A DNA stretch of 23,697 nucleotides from 2-02-FULL-49-11 sp040757655 (GTDB lineage Bacteria > Patescibacteriota > Patescibacteriia > 2-02-FULL-49-11): contig JBFLWV010000064.1 of assembly GCA_040757655.1 (NCBI GenBank), positions 1 to 23,697 of the forward strand, in the 5' to 3' direction. How positions within the stretch are numbered: position 1 is the stretch's first letter; the number at the start of each line of letters is the position of its first letter. Below the pieces are notes generated by a model. It made no database searches, was not told the origin of the DNA, and was given only the letters and a program-made list of their open reading frames with translations. Of the stretch, positions 20,696-23,697 are shown one piece after another. A program made the translations under genes and the position numbers.

Positions 20696-20856
20696 TTTAG
20701 TTTGAGTTGCTTGATTATGCGTTTGATAGTGCCGCGATACCCTAGCGTAGTACGCATGTGTAAACGCATTCCCGCTCGTGTACTTCCTTTGGGAGCGCGT
20801 TTTCGTTTAACACTCTGCAGTTCCCGACGTTCTGATTTAAGAGATGATGGAATCAT
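20638..20856 (-). CDS. Small basic hypothetical protein (72 aa)
   Basis: I do not recognise a family. The product is strongly basic (many Lys and Arg; SVKRKRAPKGSTRAGMRLHM, then GYRGTIKRIIKQLKLNK), with no membrane segment. That would suit a nucleic-acid or ribosome-associated protein. The last 17 or so residues come from a repeat. TATAAT lies only 8 bp before the ATG, so the transcript would be leaderless. It is on the strand of miaA, 72 bp upstream of it. Confidence 0.5.
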   Translation of the reverse strand: MIPSSLKSERRELQSVKRKRAPKGSTRAGMRLHMRTTLGYRGTIKRIIKQLKLNKNGTQISKRKAQSHNSKL

Positions 20857-20864
20857 ATAGTAAT

Positions 20865-20870
20865 ATTATA
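20865..20870 (-). promoter_or_regulatory. -10 box of the small basic protein gene
   Basis: TATAAT on the minus strand (20870-20865), with a T-rich -35 region 17 bp upstream. The spacing to ATG 20856 implies a leaderless or nearly leaderless mRNA. Confidence 0.5.
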
Positions 20871-20892
20871 CGCATTCTTTCTCAAATAAAAA

Positions 20893-20913
20893 ACTCCCGC
20901 ATGTATAGGGAGT
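20893..20913 (-). terminator. Rho-independent terminator of the small membrane protein gene
   Basis: On the minus strand, ACTCCC and GGGAGT pair across a 9-nt loop and are followed by TTTTTTATTT. It lies about 22 bp after the stop codon at 20935, supporting the small ORF upstream as a real transcription unit. Confidence 0.8.
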
Positions 20914-20934
20914 GTGATATGGTTTGACGGAGCG

Positions 20935-21105
20935 CTACCTTGTGTAGGTCATGACAATGTGGCGCGCTTTCTTTTGGTCCACTTTTGGCTTCTGGCGGGA
21001 GACAAACGAGACGGAAAGTGCAAACAAAGCAAGCGAACAGATGGTAAAAAGCGCGATAATTCTGCCGATCGGAATGCGGATTGACCTTACTGTAACGTTT
21101 TCCAT
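20935..21105 (-). CDS. Small single-pass membrane protein (56 aa), hypothetical
   Basis: Family not recognised. From ATG 21105 the product has a short basic N-terminus, one hydrophobic helix (about 16-36, IIALFTICSLALFALSVSFV), and a basic cytoplasmic or external tail ending MTYTR. The frame opens further upstream at 21189, but those 28 codons read a GTAGCG-type repeat and are rejected. A dedicated terminator follows. Small single-helix proteins of this kind are often division (FtsL/DivIC-like) or membrane-complex components, but nothing here proves that. Confidence 0.55.
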   Translation of the reverse strand: MENVTVRSIRIPIGRIIALFTICSLALFALSVSFVSRQKPKVDQKKARHIVMTYTR

Positions 21106-21140
21106 AAGAATTTTTTTTCGTATTAATATTTCACTAATTT

Positions 21141-21194
21141 GTAGCGTCGGAGCTTGTCTCCGACTCACGGGTGGCAGACAAGCTGCCACGCTAC
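21141..21194. repeat. GTAGCG...CGCTAC palindromic repeat (family D), copy 1
   Basis: GTAGCGT and its complement at the right end enclose two inner hairpins, GTCGGAGCTTGTCTCCGAC and GTGGCAGACAAGCTGCCAC. A related copy lies at 23189-23265 upstream of thrS. The rest of 21106-21327 holds only this repeat, AT-rich sequence and the hairpin at 21252-21282. Confidence 0.75.
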
Positions 21195-21251
21195 CGTTTG
21201 ATAGTACCCAAAGGGTTTAATTTATTTTGAGATTCTTAAGCCAAATACAAA

Positions 21252-21282
21252 CGTGAGAAAAAAATTTTCCTTTTTTCTCACG
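21252..21282 (-). terminator. Terminator-like hairpin after thrS
   Basis: On the minus strand, CGTGAGAAAAAA pairs with TTTTTTCTCACG around a short loop, 45 bp after the thrS stop. The following sequence is only moderately T-rich, so efficiency is uncertain. Confidence 0.6.
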
Positions 21283-21327
21283 CACTGATACTATGATAGC
21301 AGATTCGGAGACAAAAGTAAAGAGGAG

Positions 21328-23127
21328 TTATGTTTTGTTTTGTATTGCTTCTTTTAATTCCTTAATGAATTCCTCTTTACTCTTTGCGTACGGTTTCTCA
21401 ACGCCGTATTTCCGGATCATGAGCTCCGAGGAAGAAGCTTCTTTGTCCCCAAATACTAGCTGGTAGGGGATCTTATCCGTCATTGCCTTGCGGACTTTGT
21501 TGCCAATGGTCGTATTGGTGTCATCAACCATGACACGGATACCGTGACCTTTCAGTTCTTCTGCAAATTGAGACGCGAGCCGGTTATTGCTCGTGCGCAC
21601 CGGCAGGATGACGACTTGGACCGGCGCGAGCCATGCGGGAAATGCGCCAGCAAAGTGTTCGATGAGGATGGCAAGGAAGCGTTCAAACGATCCCAAGATT
21701 GCACGGTGGATCATCACGATGCGCTCATCTTCTCCCTTTTCATTGACGCAGGTAAGGTTGAATCGTTCCGGCATGTTGAAGTCAAGCTGGATCGTGGCAA
21801 GCTGCCATTGGCGCCCGAGCGAATCCTGCGCGATAAAGTCAATTTTTGGTCCATACATTGCTGCCTCGCCAAGGCCGTCAATCACATCCCGTGCGCCGCG
21901 TTTCTCAATGAGCGACCGCAGCTGTGCTTCTGCTTTATTCCAAATTTGCTTCGTGCCGAGATAGCGGTCAAAGCGTTTTGGATCATAACGCGAGAAGCGC
22001 ACTTTGAGCGGCATATGGAACGGCTTGTAGAAACTGTCCACAATATCCCACACCGCCATCACTTCTTTTTCCACTTGTGCCATGCGGCAGAAGACGTGCG
22101 CATCATCCTGGGTGATCATGCGCACGCGGGATAATCCAGAAAGCTCCCCTGATTGTTCGTCGCGATATACCATCGTCACTTCAGAGTATCGTATCGGCAG
22201 TTCGCGGTAGCTGCGAATGCGGCTTGCATAAATTTGTGTGTGATGGGGACAGTTCATCGGTTTCATGGCGAATTCATGGCCTTCGCGTGTGGTGATCCGG
22301 AAGAGTTCATTCTGAAACTTTTGCCAGTGTCCCGAGGTTTCGTAAAGCTCTTTCTTGGTAATGTGCGGAATGCACACGCGTTGGTATCCATACGGCATTT
22401 GGAGGGACTGTACAAAACGTTCCAGCTCGTCTCTGATAATAGTCCCCCGAGGTGTGAAGAGTGGCAACCCCGCGCCCACGAGGTCAGAAAATACAAAGAG
22501 ATCTAGATCGCTGCCGAGTTTGCGATGGTCCCTGCTTTCCGCTTCTGCGCGCAAGGCAAGATATGTATCGAGCTCCGCCTGTGTGGGGAACGCCACGCCG
22601 TAGACCCTCTGCATTTGTGGGTTATCCTCCTTGCCGCGCCAGTAGGCGCCGGCGACCGTCGTGAGGGTAAATACCCCAAGGTCTTTGGTCGTTGCTACGT
22701 GCGGTCCGCGGCAGAGGTCAATGAAATCTCCAGTCTTATATACGGAGACTGTGTTCACTTCTTGGTTCACATGTTCCCGTTCATCTAACTGGTTGCCATA
22801 AATCTCTGCAGCAACGGTGGTGGAGTGTATCTCAAGATCGTTGAGCAGCTCTACTTTGTAAGGCTGTTTGAGGGCGTTGAAGAGCGTTTTCGCCTCATGA
22901 AGGGTTACATCTTGGCGTTCATAAATGATTCGCTCTTTCGCTATGGCATGCATGACCTCCTCAATCTTCTTGAGTTCCTGCGGCCCAATCCTTACGGGGA
23001 GATCAATGTCATAGTAAAAGCCGTTTTCCACCACAGGCCCCACCCCAAATTTCGTAGCGGGATAAAGTTTTAATATTGCTGCCGCAAGGAGGTGGGCGGT
23101 TGAATGACGCATGGTTGCGATGTCCAT
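21328..23127 (-). CDS. thrS: Threonyl-tRNA synthetase lacking the N-terminal TGS domain
   Basis: ThrRS charges tRNA-Thr with threonine. The 599-residue protein starts directly with the editing domain, HxxxH in MRHSTAHLL (His8, His12) and the DLCRGPH motif. It continues into the class II catalytic core: FAMKPMNCPHHTQIYASR with zinc ligands Cys and His, the motif 2 region RYSEVTMVYRDEQSGELSGLSRVR, QDDAHVF, and motif 3 GSFERFLAILIEH. The C-terminal anticodon-binding domain (PVQVVILPV to the end) is complete. The TGS/N1 domain of the usual 640-residue form is absent, a feature seen in reduced lineages. A T-box leader precedes the gene, and about 150 bp of repeat lies between the leader terminator and the ATG. 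Confidence 0.96.
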   Translation of the reverse strand: MDIATMRHSTAHLLAAAILKLYPATKFGVGPVVENGFYYDIDLPVRIGPQELKKIEEVMHAIAKERIIYERQDVTLHEAKTLFNALKQPYKVELLNDLEIHSTTVAAEIYGNQLDEREHVNQEVNTVSVYKTGDFIDLCRGPHVATTKDLGVFTLTTVAGAYWRGKEDNPQMQRVYGVAFPTQAELDTYLALRAEAESRDHRKLGSDLDLFVFSDLVGAGLPLFTPRGTIIRDELERFVQSLQMPYGYQRVCIPHITKKELYETSGHWQKFQNELFRITTREGHEFAMKPMNCPHHTQIYASRIRSYRELPIRYSEVTMVYRDEQSGELSGLSRVRMITQDDAHVFCRMAQVEKEVMAVWDIVDSFYKPFHMPLKVRFSRYDPKRFDRYLGTKQIWNKAEAQLRSLIEKRGARDVIDGLGEAAMYGPKIDFIAQDSLGRQWQLATIQLDFNMPERFNLTCVNEKGEDERIVMIHRAILGSFERFLAILIEHFAGAFPAWLAPVQVVILPVRTSNNRLASQFAEELKGHGIRVMVDDTNTTIGNKVRKAMTDKIPYQLVFGDKEASSSELMIRKYGVEKPYAKSKEEFIKELKEAIQNKT

Positions 23128-23188
23128 ATGTGATGAGAATTATGAATATAGAATCTGGAATTAAGAATATGGAATATAGAGTACCAAT

Positions 23189-23265
23189 TGTAGCGTGGCA
23201 GCTCTGGTCTGCCACCCGAGATCGGTTGAGTCGCAGACAAGCTGCGACGTTACAGACGCTACAAA
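23189..23265. repeat. GTAGCG...CGCTAC palindromic repeat (family D), copy 2
   Basis: TGTAGCGT at the left and ACGCTACA-type sequence at the right enclose hairpins GTGGCAG...CTGCCAC and GTCGCAGACAAGCTGCGAC. It sits between the thrS T-box terminator and the thrS start codon and lengthens the untranslated leader. Confidence 0.7.
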
Positions 23266-23291
23266 CGTGATATTGGAGACTCTTAGGTAAT

Positions 23292-23322
23292 AAAACAACC
23301 CCAGCACTCACTCGTGCTCGGG
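23292..23322 (-). terminator. Intrinsic terminator of the thrS T-box
   Basis: CCCgAGCAC pairs with GTGCTgGGG across GAGTGA and is followed by TTGTTTTATT. Its 5' CCC is also the 3' strand of the antiterminator, so the two structures exclude each other. Confidence 0.8.
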
Positions 23323-23330
23323 TCCCTGTC

Positions 23331-23367
23331 TGCGTCAGTCCGCGTATAGTCCGCGGAAGTCTGCGTC
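23331..23367. repeat. ACGCAGAC-type repeat (family C) inside the T-box antiterminator loop
   Basis: On the minus strand, GACGCAGACTTCCGCGGAC and ACGCGGACTGACGCAGAC lie head to tail with a central CCGCG/CGCGG hairpin. It enlarges the loop between the two antiterminator strands to about 43 nt without disturbing their pairing. Confidence 0.65.
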
Positions 23368-23537
23368 TTTGGGAGGTTCCACCCGAATTTCCCCCACCCT
23401 TCAGGTAACGTATCGGTAGCTTTTGGGTGGGGGACACTCAATTCATATTGATCAGAGAGCTTAGGGAATTTTCTTCCGCGCGGGTTCCGTCCCGTGCACT
23501 GGATTGGTTGAGCCAGTCAATCGCTCCTGACGTAGGC

Positions 23538-23566
23538 AGGATATACTTATTCAATATCTCTGTCAA
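23538..23566 (-). promoter_or_regulatory. Sigma-70 promoter of the thrS leader
   Basis: TTGACA (23566-23561), exactly 17 bp, then TATCCT (23543-23538) on the minus strand. The predicted start near 23531 coincides with the 5' side of the Stem I-like arm. Confidence 0.8.
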
Positions 23567-23581
23567 GAGGTTGCACTCGTC

Positions 23582-23616
23582 CATGTTACAGTTGACAGTG
23601 GAAAGGACGTAACATG
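23582..23616 (+). promoter_or_regulatory. Hairpin that encloses the ribosome binding site and start codon of the right-edge gene
   Basis: CATGTTAC (23582-23589) is the exact complement of GTAACATG (23609-23616), and the latter contains the ATG at 23614. The 19-nt loop carries AAAGGA. In DNA it is an inverted repeat that could be an operator. In RNA it would lock the start codon in a stem. Confidence 0.5.
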
Positions 23617-23697
23617 TTGAAAATTCAAGTAAGAAGTGGTTGGCTGGAGAGTTTAATACATAACCCTCTCCTGTCTATGACCACGAAAGCAGAACAA
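23614..23697 (+). CDS. 5' end of an unidentified protein (partial, runs off the window)
   Basis: Twenty-eight codons are visible, from ATG 23614 to the window end with no stop, beginning MLKIQVRSGWLESLIHN. AAAGGA with 6-7 bp spacing supports the start. An internal Met at codon 21 (MTTKAEQ) has no ribosome binding site. Too little is present to assign a family. It is divergent from the thrS leader. Confidence 0.5.
   Translation, partial: MLKIQVRSGWLESLIHNPLLSMTTKAEQ

Larger units (their letters stand above)
23292..23531 (-). promoter_or_regulatory. T-box riboswitch controlling thrS
   Basis: Read on the minus strand. A closing stem TCAGGAGC (23530-23523) / GCTCTCTGA (23460-23452) encloses a Stem I-like arm, followed by a small TCAAT/ATTGA hairpin. 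Next comes a strong Stem III-like hairpin, CCCCCACCC (23433-23425) with GGGTGGGGG (23399-23391). The T-box core GGGTGGAACC (23384-23375) continues TCCC, and GGGACCC (23326-23320) pairs back as an antiterminator (GGG-CCC and TCCC-GGGA), leaving the UGGAACC bulge free for the tRNA acceptor end. The CCC at 23322-23320 is shared with a terminator hairpin followed by TTGTTTT. Uncharged tRNA-Thr should promote read-through. The specifier is not resolved; ACC at 23508-23506 or 23485-23483 are candidates. Confidence 0.82.

Noticed and set aside
21106..21189. 28-codon extension of the small membrane protein
   Set aside because: It reads through the GTAGCG palindromic repeat, and the ATG at 21105 gives a typical small membrane protein.
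23438..23584. 48-codon minus-strand ORF (MDECNLLTEIL...) upstream of thrS
   Set aside because: The thrS promoter and the Stem I part of the T-box leader lie inside it, so it is better explained as leader RNA.

Overview
The window reads as a chromosomal segment of a Candidate Phyla Radiation (Patescibacteria, Parcubacteria-like) bacterium. The evidence is indirect: ThrRS lacks the N-terminal TGS domain, many genes lack a clear Shine-Dalgarno sequence, core genes are packed with small palindromic repeats, and the gene content is housekeeping with a few transferred pieces. No 16S gene is present, so the assignment is inference.

Layout. Bases 1-147 are the 3' end of a group II intron (probable maturase C-terminus, domains V and VI). 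It abuts a large serine recombinase gene (149-1897) whose frame runs on through an antisense tRNA-Leu(CAA) gene. A 310-bp element with 15-bp terminal inverted repeats (TIRs), a TrmB-type regulator and a structured repeat follow, then a small secreted protein, parA-parB, and a convergent minus-strand block: rlpA-like, ftsE, ftsX, a small rearranged tRNA cluster with an intact tRNA-Gln(UUG), and a Rel-type (p)ppGpp enzyme. A divergent GGDEF gene and a second 149-bp TIR element precede secE-nusG-rplK-rplA. Next is a thymidylate cluster: dCMP deaminase, an unassigned P-loop kinase, dut, thyA, folA and tmk. It is followed by gatB, then on the minus strand miaA, two small proteins and thrS. A plus-strand gene begins at the right edge.

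How the genes work together. dCMP deaminase and dUTPase make dUMP, ThyA methylates it, DHFR recycles the folate, and Tmk phosphorylates dTMP. FtsEX probably gates a cell-wall protein, and the RlpA-like gene just upstream is a candidate partner. secE-nusG-rplK-rplA is the classical secretion, transcription and ribosome cluster, but rplJ-rplL do not follow.

Most notable. (1) A complete T-box riboswitch precedes thrS, with promoter, Stem I-like arm, Stem III, antiterminator carrying the T-box core, and intrinsic terminator; a genome-wide repeat sits in its antiterminator loop. (2) Several palindromic or tandem repeat families occur between genes and also in frame inside conserved enzymes: twice in miaA, once in folA, once in gatB. 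They behave like Rickettsia palindromic elements. (3) Long AT-rich hairpins with a GC core fill at least six gene spacers and end at the next start codon. (4) A non-autonomous element family is defined by the TIR GTAACTGCTCACTGA. (5) A group II intron ends two bases before the recombinase start codon.
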